From assembly GCA_016841045.1 (NCBI GenBank), contig JAENZX010000011.1, forward strand, positions 1 through 64,000: a DNA stretch of 64,000 nt, in the 5' to 3' direction. The translations under genes and the position numbers were made by a program. Source of the stretch: Thermincola carboxydiphila. Its GTDB lineage: Bacteria; Bacillota; Thermincolia; Thermincolales; UBA2595. This document shows, one piece after another, positions 44,470-52,320 of the stretch; position 1 is the stretch's first letter; each line of letters starts with the position of its first letter. Below the pieces are notes generated by a model. That model saw nothing but the letters and a program-made list of their open reading frames with translations, searched no databases and was not told the DNA's origin.

Positions 44470-46251
44470 TTATTTAACCTCCAGTCCGAGTTCAGTTAAT
44501 TTCCGGGACACAGGTACACCTTGGCTGTCCCAACCCCTAAACCTATAATAGTCTGTAAGCATTGGAGAGAGATTAACCACATGTCCCCCGGAAGGACCCT
44601 TCTTTATGGGTTCTTTAAGAAGCCGCTCCGGCAGAGTATCATCTAATTGTGTAAAACCTTCTCTGAGGTTATATAGCCTCTCCAGATTCCATATCCGTTC
44701 ACCTATCACGTGGAGGTCCTGAGGCTGGTATTGATGGCCGGTAACAGCAGTTAAAAGCCGGGCAAAATACTCTTCCGAAACAGCCAGTCCAATAAACCTG
44801 CAGATAATTAGTGAGTCCATAGCTGCATTTATATTCTGATAAAAAATAGTGAGTCCGGCTTTTCCGCTTGTAGAAAAACGATCTACCATTTTGGGTACTC
44901 CCAATATTTCGGGGCCAACCATATAAGCCCTGAGATGGCAGCCACCCCGGTTAGAAGTAGCAAAACCCAAGCCCATTCCCTGAACTCCACGGGGGTCGTA
45001 AGCCGGCAGTTCCAGACCTTTAACCTGCATGGCATATTGTTCCCCACCATATTTGGCGGCAAAGCTCTTGGAACCTTCGGCCAGGTCATCACCAATACCT
45101 TGTCTGTAAGCAATGTCCTCAACAAGCCCCTTTAGTAGGGAGGCATCGCCAAATTTAAGACCCAGGTCAACCATATTATTTTCTGCCATTTCCATGGCAC
45201 AGCCAATAGTTACCCCTGTTGATATGGTATCAAGACCTAAGCGATTGCACAGGTAATTTGCTTCCGCAATTACTTCTAAATCACTTATCCCACACTGGGG
45301 GCCTAATGCCCAAAGAGACTCATATTCGGGGCCTTCCCCCTCTTCAGCCTTAGTACGGGTAACCCTTGAACATTGAACCGGACAACCGTAACAGCCGCTT
45401 TTTTTAACGAAAATCTTTTCAGTTATTGTCTCACCGGAGATGGAATCTGCATCTTCAAACTGAGACTCCTGAAAATTATATGAAGGAAAAATCCCGGACT
45501 CGTTAAAAAGATTAACAAGTACCGGAGTACCGAATTCGGGCAGCCCCTGTGAGGTGATTGGATTTGCCTTAATCCACTTATTTGTTTCGTATAATACGAA
45601 ATTAAGCTTGTCTTCATCAGCAGCTTTTACTGGTAAAGAACCTCTTAAAGCAATGGCTTTTAGGTTCTTTGAGCCCATAACGGCGCCAAGCCCGCCCCTG
45701 CCAAGAGCACGGCTTTGGTCATTCATTATGCCTGAAATTTTAACAAGGTTTTCTCCAGCAGGACCTATACAGGCCACACTGTAGCCGTTTCCTTCCCTTG
45801 AAACAATCATTTCCGTAGTTTCGGGGACATTCTTACCCCACAACCATCCGGCCTCTTTTATATGAGCTTCCTTATCATTAATCACAATATATACCGGTTT
45901 TTCGGCTTTACCTTCGATAATTAATCCATCATAACCTGCTTTCTTAAGCCGTGCTCCCCATAGGCCTCCTGAGTTGGAATCCAGTATCGTGCCTGTCAAA
46001 GGTGATTTTGAGGTGACGCTGAATCTGCCTGATGTGGGAACCTTAGTTCCCGTTAGAGGACCAGTCATAAAGATGAGTTTGTTTTCCTGAGACAGCGGCT
46101 TAACCTCAGGACCTACTTCCTTCCAAAGGTATTCGGCACCAAGCCCCCGACCGCCCAGGAAATGTAGGTAACTTTCCTGATCAGGCTTTTCAACAGAAAT
46201 TGTGCTATCTGAAAGGTTAATCCTTAGAATCTTTCCGGTCCAACCGTTCAT
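44470..46251 (-). CDS. aor: Aldehyde:ferredoxin oxidoreductase (tungstopterin enzyme)
   Basis: Oxidises aldehydes to acids with ferredoxin. 593 residues, near the Pyrococcus AOR length. The N-terminus NGWTGKILRINLS and FLGGRGLGAEYLW is diagnostic. The 4Fe-4S ligands are Cys287, Cys290, Cys294 (SGCYGCPVQCSR) and Cys484 (IICRFIG), matching the known C-x2-C-x3-C plus distant C pattern. ELPAYDPRGVQGMGLGFATSNRGGCHLRAYMV is the cofactor region. It sits between ahcY and the aldolase, which suggests an aldehyde from the latter as substrate; archaeal-like maturation genes are not visible here. Confidence 0.95.
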   Translation of the reverse strand: MNGWTGKILRINLSDSTISVEKPDQESYLHFLGGRGLGAEYLWKEVGPEVKPLSQENKLIFMTGPLTGTKVPTSGRFSVTSKSPLTGTILDSNSGGLWGARLKKAGYDGLIIEGKAEKPVYIVINDKEAHIKEAGWLWGKNVPETTEMIVSREGNGYSVACIGPAGENLVKISGIMNDQSRALGRGGLGAVMGSKNLKAIALRGSLPVKAADEDKLNFVLYETNKWIKANPITSQGLPEFGTPVLVNLFNESGIFPSYNFQESQFEDADSISGETITEKIFVKKSGCYGCPVQCSRVTRTKAEEGEGPEYESLWALGPQCGISDLEVIAEANYLCNRLGLDTISTGVTIGCAMEMAENNMVDLGLKFGDASLLKGLVEDIAYRQGIGDDLAEGSKSFAAKYGGEQYAMQVKGLELPAYDPRGVQGMGLGFATSNRGGCHLRAYMVGPEILGVPKMVDRFSTSGKAGLTIFYQNINAAMDSLIICRFIGLAVSEEYFARLLTAVTGHQYQPQDLHVIGERIWNLERLYNLREGFTQLDDTLPERLLKEPIKKGPSGGHVVNLSPMLTDYYRFRGWDSQGVPVSRKLTELGLEVK

Positions 46252-46269
46252 AGTGAACCTCCACTAATT

Positions 46270-47523
46270 TTACTCTCCGTGTTCCCAACCGTACAGGTAC
46301 TCTTCCTGCTCAGGAGTTAGGTGGTCTATCGTTGTTTCAAGTGAATTGAGTTTGAGTGCAGCAACTCTTTTGTCAATTTCCTCTGCCACTTTATATACTT
46401 TATTCTGCAGTCCTTTTCCATTGTCTAGGATGTATTTTGCCGACAGCGCCTGAAGAGCAAAGGACATATCCATTATTTCCGCTGGGTGCCCGTCCCCGGC
46501 CGCCAGGTTGACGAGACGTCCTTCAGCCAGGAGGTAAATTTTCCTCCCGTCTTTCATAGTAAATTCCTCAATATTCTGTCTGACCACTCGCTTATTGTCA
46601 GCAAGGTCATTTAGTTCGGGTTTATTTATCTCTACGTCAAAGTGCCCTGCATTTGAAAGAATAACGCCGTTCTTCATTTTTTCATAATGCTTGCCGCGGA
46701 TTACGTCTTTGCAGCCTGTTACGGTAATAAATACATCTCCTATGGCTGCCGCATCATCCATACTCATAACCCTGAACCCATCCATATGAGCCTCAATAGC
46801 CTTGATGGGGTCTATTTCGGTAATTATCACTTTTGCACCGAGGCCCCTAGCCTTCATGGCAATTCCCTTGCCACACCAGCCATACCCGGCAACCACTACG
46901 CTTTTGCCTGCTACGATAAGGTTAGTGGTCCTCATTATACCGGTCCAGACAGATTCACCTGTCCCGTAACGGTTGTCAAACAGATACTTACAAAAAGCAT
47001 CATTTACAGCAATCATCGGGAATTTCAACAACCCGGCCTTTTCCATTGCTTCCAAACGGAGAACACCCGTAGTTGTTTCTTCACACCCGCCTATAACCTG
47101 ATCTGATAGGTGGCTGCACTCATTATGAAGGAGATTAATCAAATCCCCGCCGTCATCAATAATTATTTCCGGTTTTGTCTCCAATACTTTTATGAGGTGT
47201 TCCTTGTATTCTTCTGCAGTAGCATTGTACCACGAGTAAACCCGGATTCCATCCTCTGCAAGGGCAGCGGCTATGTCGTCCTGGGTAGAAAGCGGATTAC
47301 TGCCTGATATGGCAACTTCCGCGCCACCGGCTTTTAAGACTTTGGCCAGGTAAGCAGTTTTTGCTTCGAGATGTATACTTACCGCTACTTTTACACCTTT
47401 AAAAGGTTTGGAAGCTTCAAATTCCTTTCGTATCTCATTAAGTACGGGCATATGCTCACTCACCCAGTCGATCTTCAACTTTCCTGACGGAGCCAGCTTA
47501 ATGTCTCTAACTATGTAATCCAT
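46270..47523 (-). CDS. ahcY: S-adenosylhomocysteine (or S-inosylhomocysteine) hydrolase
   Basis: 417 residues, the shorter archaeal/Thermotoga-like form. NAD-binding [49 protein letters not shown] and [12 protein letters not shown] are diagnostic. ATG 47523 has AAGGAGG upstream; the longer ORF is an extension without a site. In methanogens, relatives act on S-inosylhomocysteine made by a deaminase; a deaminase gene of that kind lies three genes on, so that substrate is possible here. Confidence 0.94.
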   Translation of the reverse strand: MDYIVRDIKLAPSGKLKIDWVSEHMPVLNEIRKEFEASKPFKGVKVAVSIHLEAKTAYLAKVLKAGGAEVAISGSNPLSTQDDIAAALAEDGIRVYSWYNATAEEYKEHLIKVLETKPEIIIDDGGDLINLLHNECSHLSDQVIGGCEETTTGVLRLEAMEKAGLLKFPMIAVNDAFCKYLFDNRYGTGESVWTGIMRTTNLIVAGKSVVVAGYGWCGKGIAMKARGLGAKVIITEIDPIKAIEAHMDGFRVMSMDDAAAIGDVFITVTGCKDVIRGKHYEKMKNGVILSNAGHFDVEINKPELNDLADNKRVVRQNIEEFTMKDGRKIYLLAEGRLVNLAAGDGHPAEIMDMSFALQALSAKYILDNGKGLQNKVYKVAEEIDKRVAALKLNSLETTIDHLTPEQEEYLYGWEHGE

Positions 47524-47609
47524 GTCAATCCTCCTTGAATTTGTTGTAATATATTTATTATGTAAATAAAACATTTTATGTATGAGTTAAAATATCGGAC
47601 CAATTAAGA

Positions 47610-47690
47610 CACTTAAACCGCAAAGCACGCAAAGGGCGCAAAGAAAGATCTGGGATCTTTGCGGTTCGAACACTTTTTGCCCTAAATTTA
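47610..47690. repeat. Interspersed repeat copy R5 (CGCAAAG type)
   Basis: Contains AACCGCAAAGCACGCAAAGG and a partly inverse CTTTGCGGTTCG, then TTTTTGCCCTAAATTTAAC, the word shared with R1, R2 and R4. It lies between mtnA and ahcY. The remaining 47524-47609 is A/T-rich with no clear feature. Confidence 0.65.
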
Positions 47691-48719
47691 ACTAAAGATC
47701 TTCAAAAGGTTTTCCTTGTAATGTGGTCTTACTACACCCCGGTCGGTAATAATAGCGGTAACAAGTTCATTTGGGGTTACATCAAATGCAGGGTTAAACA
47801 CTTTAACATCTTTTGGTGCTACAACTTGTCCGAACACAGAGGTTACTTCAATGGACTCTCTCTCTTCAATAGGGATATCGTCTCCTGAGTCAAGTTTCAT
47901 ATCTATGGTTGAAATAGGGGCAGCTACATAGAATGGAATATTATGTTCCTTGCAGAGTACCGCTACTGTATAAGTCCCTATTTTGTTGGCAACATCACCA
48001 TTAGCTGTAATACGGTCAGCTCCTACAACAGCGAGGTCAATCATACCTTTTTTCATAAGGTATCCAGCCATGTTATCTGTTATTAGAGTGACCGGAATCT
48101 TATCCTGTACCAGCTCCCATGCGGTAAGCCTGGCCCCCTGAAGCAGCGGCCTTGTTTCGTCAGCAAATACCTGTATATTTTTTCCTGTCTCATGAGCAGC
48201 CCTAATAACACCAAGGGCTGTACCAAAGCCTGCAGTAGCGAGGGCACCGGCATTACAGTGAGTAAGAATCCTTGCTCCCTCTGGAATAAGTTCATTACCA
48301 AATCTACCGATACTGCGGTTCATCTCCAGGTCTTCCATAAATATTGCTTCTGCTTCCTGTAAGAGAATATCCTTAAGTTCAGAGACAGAATTTGCAGAGG
48401 CCTTTTCGGCTGTATCTACCATTCTCCTTAACGCCCAGAAAAGATTGACTGCCGTCGGACGGGTTGCAGCAAGCATGTCGGAAATCTGCTTAAGCTCACG
48501 TTTAAAATCGACTGGGTCATCTGTACACAGGCCAAATCCACCTAGTGCAAGACCGTAGGCCGCGGCTGCTCCTATAGCCGGAGCTCCACGCACCTTCATG
48601 CTTTTTATAGCGTCAGCAACCTCTTCAGCAGTTTTACAAGCCACATAGTTTACTTCTAACGGCAGCTTGGTTTGGTCCAAAAGCTTGAGGGAGCCGTCTT
48701 CCCATTTCATTGTTTCCAT
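47688..48719 (-). CDS. mtnA: S-methyl-5-thioribose-1-phosphate isomerase
   Basis: 343 residues; isomerises MTR-1-P to methylthioribulose-1-P. THCNAGALATAGFGTALG has the catalytic cysteine and GADRITANGDVANKIGTY the catalytic aspartate. The N-terminus METMKWEDGSLKLLDQTKLP matches family members, and GAAAGG precedes ATG 48719. A longer frame to 48821 would overlap mtnP and is rejected. Confidence 0.95.
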   Translation of the reverse strand: METMKWEDGSLKLLDQTKLPLEVNYVACKTAEEVADAIKSMKVRGAPAIGAAAAYGLALGGFGLCTDDPVDFKRELKQISDMLAATRPTAVNLFWALRRMVDTAEKASANSVSELKDILLQEAEAIFMEDLEMNRSIGRFGNELIPEGARILTHCNAGALATAGFGTALGVIRAAHETGKNIQVFADETRPLLQGARLTAWELVQDKIPVTLITDNMAGYLMKKGMIDLAVVGADRITANGDVANKIGTYTVAVLCKEHNIPFYVAAPISTIDMKLDSGDDIPIEERESIEVTSVFGQVVAPKDVKVFNPAFDVTPNELVTAIITDRGVVRPHYKENLLKIFS

Positions 48720-48732
48720 CTGTAACAACCTT

Positions 48733-49542
48733 TCAGGATAATAGTTTTCCCTGACCAAGGGAACCGAGTTCTGCAATGGCATTCTGACATTCACATTTTC
48801 GTTCTTGTGGAATAATTTCAATGGTCCTCATAACAAGTTTTTTGAGATTTTCATTATTTCGATTCATTGCTTCAACTACCTCGGCATGAGTAAGAGGAGT
48901 TGGAGATATACCGGCTGCATAATTGGTCACCATACCAATCGTAGCATAGCATATTTCTGCCTCCCTGGCCAAGACGACCTCCGGTACACTTGTCATTCCC
49001 ACCAGATCTCCACCAAGGGAACTGTACATTTTTATCTCAGCAGGTGTTTCAAATCGCGGCCCTTCAGTACAGACATATGTACCACTTGTTTTTACAGGAA
49101 GCTTTAAGGTTGCGGCTGCATTTGCAATTATCTTGCGCAGTTCTATACAGTATGGTTCTGTCATATCTACATGCACCACACCCCGTTCACTGTCATCGAA
49201 AAAGGTCTGAATTCTATTCTTGGTGAAATCAAGAAATTGGTCTACCAATATAAACTCGCCTGGCTGCATCTCCAGATTTAGCGAACCGACAGCACCTGTT
49301 GCAATTATTCTTTCGACTCCAAGCTTCTTCATAGCTAGTATATTGGCCCTGTAATTAATTTTGTGGGGTGGTACCGCATGATCTTCTCCGTGCCTGGCAA
49401 GAAATGCTACTGTTGTACCTTCATATTCTCCAAGCTTTACTTTAACAGCGCCGTATTCTGTAGTGACATTTTCCTCAGAAATTCCCGACAACAGGTTTGG
49501 GTCATAAACCCCGGTTCCTCCAATTAAACCGATTTTCGCCAT
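48733..49542 (-). CDS. mtnP: S-methyl-5'-thioadenosine phosphorylase
   Basis: 269 residues; splits MTA to adenine and MTR-1-P. Class I/II phosphorylase motifs are GLIGGTGVYD, FLARHGEDHAVPPHKINYRAN, TGAVGSLNLEMQPGEF, CTEGPRFETPAEIKMY and GMTSVPEVVLAREA with TNYAAG. ATG 49542 with GGAGG upstream (a TTG at 49548 is in-frame). It follows ftsY by 21 bases and precedes mtnA by 13. Confidence 0.95.
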   Translation of the reverse strand: MAKIGLIGGTGVYDPNLLSGISEENVTTEYGAVKVKLGEYEGTTVAFLARHGEDHAVPPHKINYRANILAMKKLGVERIIATGAVGSLNLEMQPGEFILVDQFLDFTKNRIQTFFDDSERGVVHVDMTEPYCIELRKIIANAAATLKLPVKTSGTYVCTEGPRFETPAEIKMYSSLGGDLVGMTSVPEVVLAREAEICYATIGMVTNYAAGISPTPLTHAEVVEAMNRNNENLKKLVMRTIEIIPQERKCECQNAIAELGSLGQGKLLS

Positions 49543-49563
49543 AGCCAAGCCTCCGATTCTTGT

Positions 49564-50472
49564 TTATTCCTCAAATAATGCTTCGACAAAGTCCTGTGGA
49601 CTAAATTCTTTCAAGTCGTCAATTTGTTCTCCAACACCAATAAATTTAACCGGAATATTGAGTTCCGACTTAATACCTATTACAACACCACCCTTGGCTG
49701 TGCCGTCAAGTTTTGTTAAGACTATTCCTGTTACTCCCGCAGCCTGAGCGAAAAGCTTTGACTGACTTATAGCGTTCTGACCAGTTGTAGCATCTAACAC
49801 CAGAAGTACTTCATCAGGCGCATCTGGCATTTCTCTGGAAATTACACGGAAAATCTTTTTCAGTTCTTCCATTAAGTTAACTTTTGTATGAAGTCTTCCT
49901 GCGGTATCTATAATAAGGATATCAGATTCCCTGGCCTTGGCAGCCTGCAGGGAATCATAGACAACTGCTGCAGGGTCTGCACCCTCCTGGTGCTTTATCA
50001 CGTCACACCCTACCCGATTTCCCCAGATTTCCAGCTGATCTATAGCTGCGGCACGGAAGGTATCACCAGCAGCCAGGAGTACGTTTTTTCCATCCTGTTT
50101 AAAATTATTGGCAAGTTTTCCTATGGTGGTTGTTTTGCCCGCACCATTGACCCCAACTACAACAATAACTGTGGGTTTATTCACAGTTTTAAGCTTAAAT
50201 TCCTCTGAACCCATAATATCTGCTACAAGTTCTTTAAGGACATTTTTTAGTTCTCCGCTATCCTCTATTTTGCGCTCTTTTACAGCCTTTCTTAAATCCT
50301 CAACAAGCTCAATAGCGGTATTTACACCAACATCGGCCTGAATAAGCAGCTCCTCAAGCTCTTCATACAATTCATCATCTATTTTTTTACCTGATACAAG
50401 ATTTTCAATTTTAGCTACAAAACCTTGTCTAGTTTTTGTTAATCCTTCTTTTAGTTTAGAAAAAAAACCCAC
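49564..50472 (-). CDS. ftsY: Signal recognition particle receptor FtsY
   Basis: 302 residues, N and G domains with a very short N-terminal A region (MGFFSKLKEGLTKTRQGF). G motifs are VVGVNGAGKTTTIGKLA, AAGDTFRAAAIDQLEIW, LIIDTAGRLHTK, TKLDGTAKGG and GVGEQIDDLKEF. GTG 50472 has GGGGGAG upstream. In most Firmicutes it follows smc; here a JAMM-like gene and repeats lie between them. Confidence 0.97.
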   Translation of the reverse strand: MGFFSKLKEGLTKTRQGFVAKIENLVSGKKIDDELYEELEELLIQADVGVNTAIELVEDLRKAVKERKIEDSGELKNVLKELVADIMGSEEFKLKTVNKPTVIVVVGVNGAGKTTTIGKLANNFKQDGKNVLLAAGDTFRAAAIDQLEIWGNRVGCDVIKHQEGADPAAVVYDSLQAAKARESDILIIDTAGRLHTKVNLMEELKKIFRVISREMPDAPDEVLLVLDATTGQNAISQSKLFAQAAGVTGIVLTKLDGTAKGGVVIGIKSELNIPVKFIGVGEQIDDLKEFSPQDFVEALFEE

Positions 50473-50514
50473 GATGGCTACTCCCCCTAAAATTGAATAT
50501 TTACCCGATAGCTA

Positions 50515-50523
50515 ATTATAGCA
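50515..50523 (-). promoter_or_regulatory. Extended -10 promoter before ftsY
   Basis: TGCTATAAT on the minus strand, a perfect -10 with the TG extension, about 43 bases before the ftsY start. The -35 region overlaps the upstream hairpin and is poor. It would drive ftsY and probably the salvage genes. Confidence 0.5.
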
Positions 50524-50530
50524 AAAATAG

Positions 50531-50556
50531 AAGGTTAAGGCAGTTGCCTTAACCTT
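50531..50556 (-). terminator. Terminator after the JAMM-like gene
   Basis: AAGGTTAAGGCA and TGCCTTAACCTT form a 12-bp stem with a 2-base gap, followed on the minus strand by CTATTTTTGC. Confidence 0.75.
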
Positions 50557-50571
50557 TTAAGTTTAACATAA

Positions 50572-51711
50572 CTAATTTGTTATCTCAATCGGTTTACACA
50601 AATTAGTATACTCTTGAGCAACGCCAAATTTACGGTTCCTTATCTCCGCTTCTTTTTCCGGAGTCTCTGCTTCAAAGAACTTAAGGTTTAACTCTTCATC
50701 CTCATCAGCAAAATCGTAAACTTCTTTAACATTTTCTATTACAGTTGCACCTTTGGTTTTTCCTTCGTTATCGTGACCAATGGCAACTATGGGCCTACCC
50801 CAAGAACCAGGGCCGGCGTTGGCATCTCCCATATGCATAACCCCTGTTCCACCAGGGTGAGTGTGGACAATAACACCGTTTTCGGGAACACCTTTTGAAT
50901 AAATTTCACGCAGCGATTTACCTGAGATGTCAACAGCACTGGAAGCCAGAAGACGGGACGGCACATAACCAATACCACCGATAACAATTTCACCCTTTTG
51001 AGTTATGTGGCCATTCTCATCAACTATTCCCAATGCGGCAACTTCCCTTCCCTGGCCAACCTCCATGGATTTTGCAACAAGTTTATGCGCAAAGTCCTGA
51101 GATATAGATTTTATCCTCACCCGCGGCAGTCTCCATGCCGCCTGTTGGTTAGGACGGAAGACCGGGTCCTGTTCAGAAACATCCACAATAGGCAAATCAC
51201 TTGAGAGATCAAGATATCTTAAACTCAGCTCTGTGGAATCCCTTAGTACTTCTTTCTCCTCACTTGCTGTATGAGCAGCAAGTATCTTAAGTTCAACTTT
51301 TTCTGATTCTGTGGCCAGGTCAAAAAACTCTCCTCTGGGATAGACTATACCAACTCCGGCTAAATTTTCGTTTTTAACACCGATGGCAATCAAGGGCATG
51401 TTAAAGAAGTCAACTCCGGAAACATCCGTAATTAAACCTGTTTTTCCAGGTCTCGTCATAATAAGTACCGAATTCCCTGGAATTGTTTCTAAGCCCTCAA
51501 TGGTACTTTTGCCTTCCATATCGGTTATGTTATCAAGAAGTTTTCTTAAAAGAAGACCGCTTAAGCCGCCTTCAACAACTGCGGTTATCCTGTCAACTAT
51601 TCCCTTTTCATTAATAAATCCGAAACAGCCGGCGTTTCGCCCCTGACCAAGTTCTCGTGTAACACTTACCAGTCTGTTTACAATATATCCTGCAATTCCA
51701 TTTACTTTCAT
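50572..51711 (-). CDS. Two-domain protein with JAMM-like HxHP motif
   Basis: 379 residues made of two similar halves. The N half has VNRLVSVTRELGQGRNAGCF, LSGLLLRKLLD and NSVLIMTRPGKTGLI. The C half has AHKLVAKSMEVGQGREVAAL, PSRLLASSAVD and NGVIVHTHPGGTGVMHMGDA. Only the C half keeps HTHPxGTGVMHxGD, reminiscent of the JAMM/MPN+ zinc signature (HxHP...D) though not a strict match. Family members occur in Clostridia, but I recall no characterised function. ATG 51711 follows GGGGGG. No signal peptide. Confidence 0.7.
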   Translation of the reverse strand: MKVNGIAGYIVNRLVSVTRELGQGRNAGCFGFINEKGIVDRITAVVEGGLSGLLLRKLLDNITDMEGKSTIEGLETIPGNSVLIMTRPGKTGLITDVSGVDFFNMPLIAIGVKNENLAGVGIVYPRGEFFDLATESEKVELKILAAHTASEEKEVLRDSTELSLRYLDLSSDLPIVDVSEQDPVFRPNQQAAWRLPRVRIKSISQDFAHKLVAKSMEVGQGREVAALGIVDENGHITQKGEIVIGGIGYVPSRLLASSAVDISGKSLREIYSKGVPENGVIVHTHPGGTGVMHMGDANAGPGSWGRPIVAIGHDNEGKTKGATVIENVKEVYDFADEDEELNLKFFEAETPEKEAEIRNRKFGVAQEYTNLCKPIEITN

Positions 51712-51817
51712 AAAATCCCCCCGGTTTTTCAACATGCTTCTGTTATGTAGCTTTTCCGGGGGTGAAGGCGTGTATTCTAATAAAAAATATCCAATAACTT
51801 AAGGAAGGATTAAGAGC

Positions 51818-51905
51818 AAAAGAAAAAAATTGAACCACAGAGTGAATGATTCATTTTAGGCAAAAGAGAGGACACAGAGATGGAGTACGCGGAGAGTAAT
51901 GCTTT
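51818..51905. repeat. Interspersed repeat copy R2 (rearranged)
   Basis: GAACCACAGAG is followed by GAATGATTCATTTTAGGCAA and AAGAGAGGACACAGAG, the latter being the inverse of the TTTTGCCCTAAATGAATC end of R1. This looks like a truncated, internally rearranged copy. 51906-52076 next to it shows nothing I can name. Confidence 0.7.
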
Positions 51906-52076
51906 TCCCAACATATTGCTATCTTCCCCAATTATAACTAAAACATTGAAATTTTAAATTTATCCACTATTGGGGTGCCACAGAATAAATTATCATGGTT
52001 AAAAAAGGTTACCACAAAGATGCCCATGCCGCTACACGGTACCATCAGAGGTATGAAAAATGTTCAAGATTAGAAT

Positions 52077-52318
52077 TAATGTCTATCCAAATGAAGAAAA
52101 GACAATCGCAAAGAACGCAAAGGCACGAAGTACACAAAGGTAAAACTTAAAAAATTGAGAAAATGGTATTTACAAAAATTACACTTTTACCTCGATAGAA
52201 AGGATTAAGTTGACGTTAGCAATTTCTCTCTGTGCCCTTTGTGTCCTCAGACCGTTGAGCAGTGCCTGTGACCTCTGTGGTTAACCGTTTTTTTGTTTTT
52301 TGGTCTTCGCTGACTTCT
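52077..52318. repeat. Interspersed repeat copy R3 (inverted)
   Basis: Inverse orientation to R1. Its 52235-52310 part, read on the minus strand, gives GGTTAACCACAGAGGTCACAGGCACTGCTCAA..., about 80% like 42327-42400 by eye. The other end has CGCAAAGAACGCAAAGGCACG. It abuts the smc stop codon. Confidence 0.82.
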
Positions 52319-52320
52319 TT

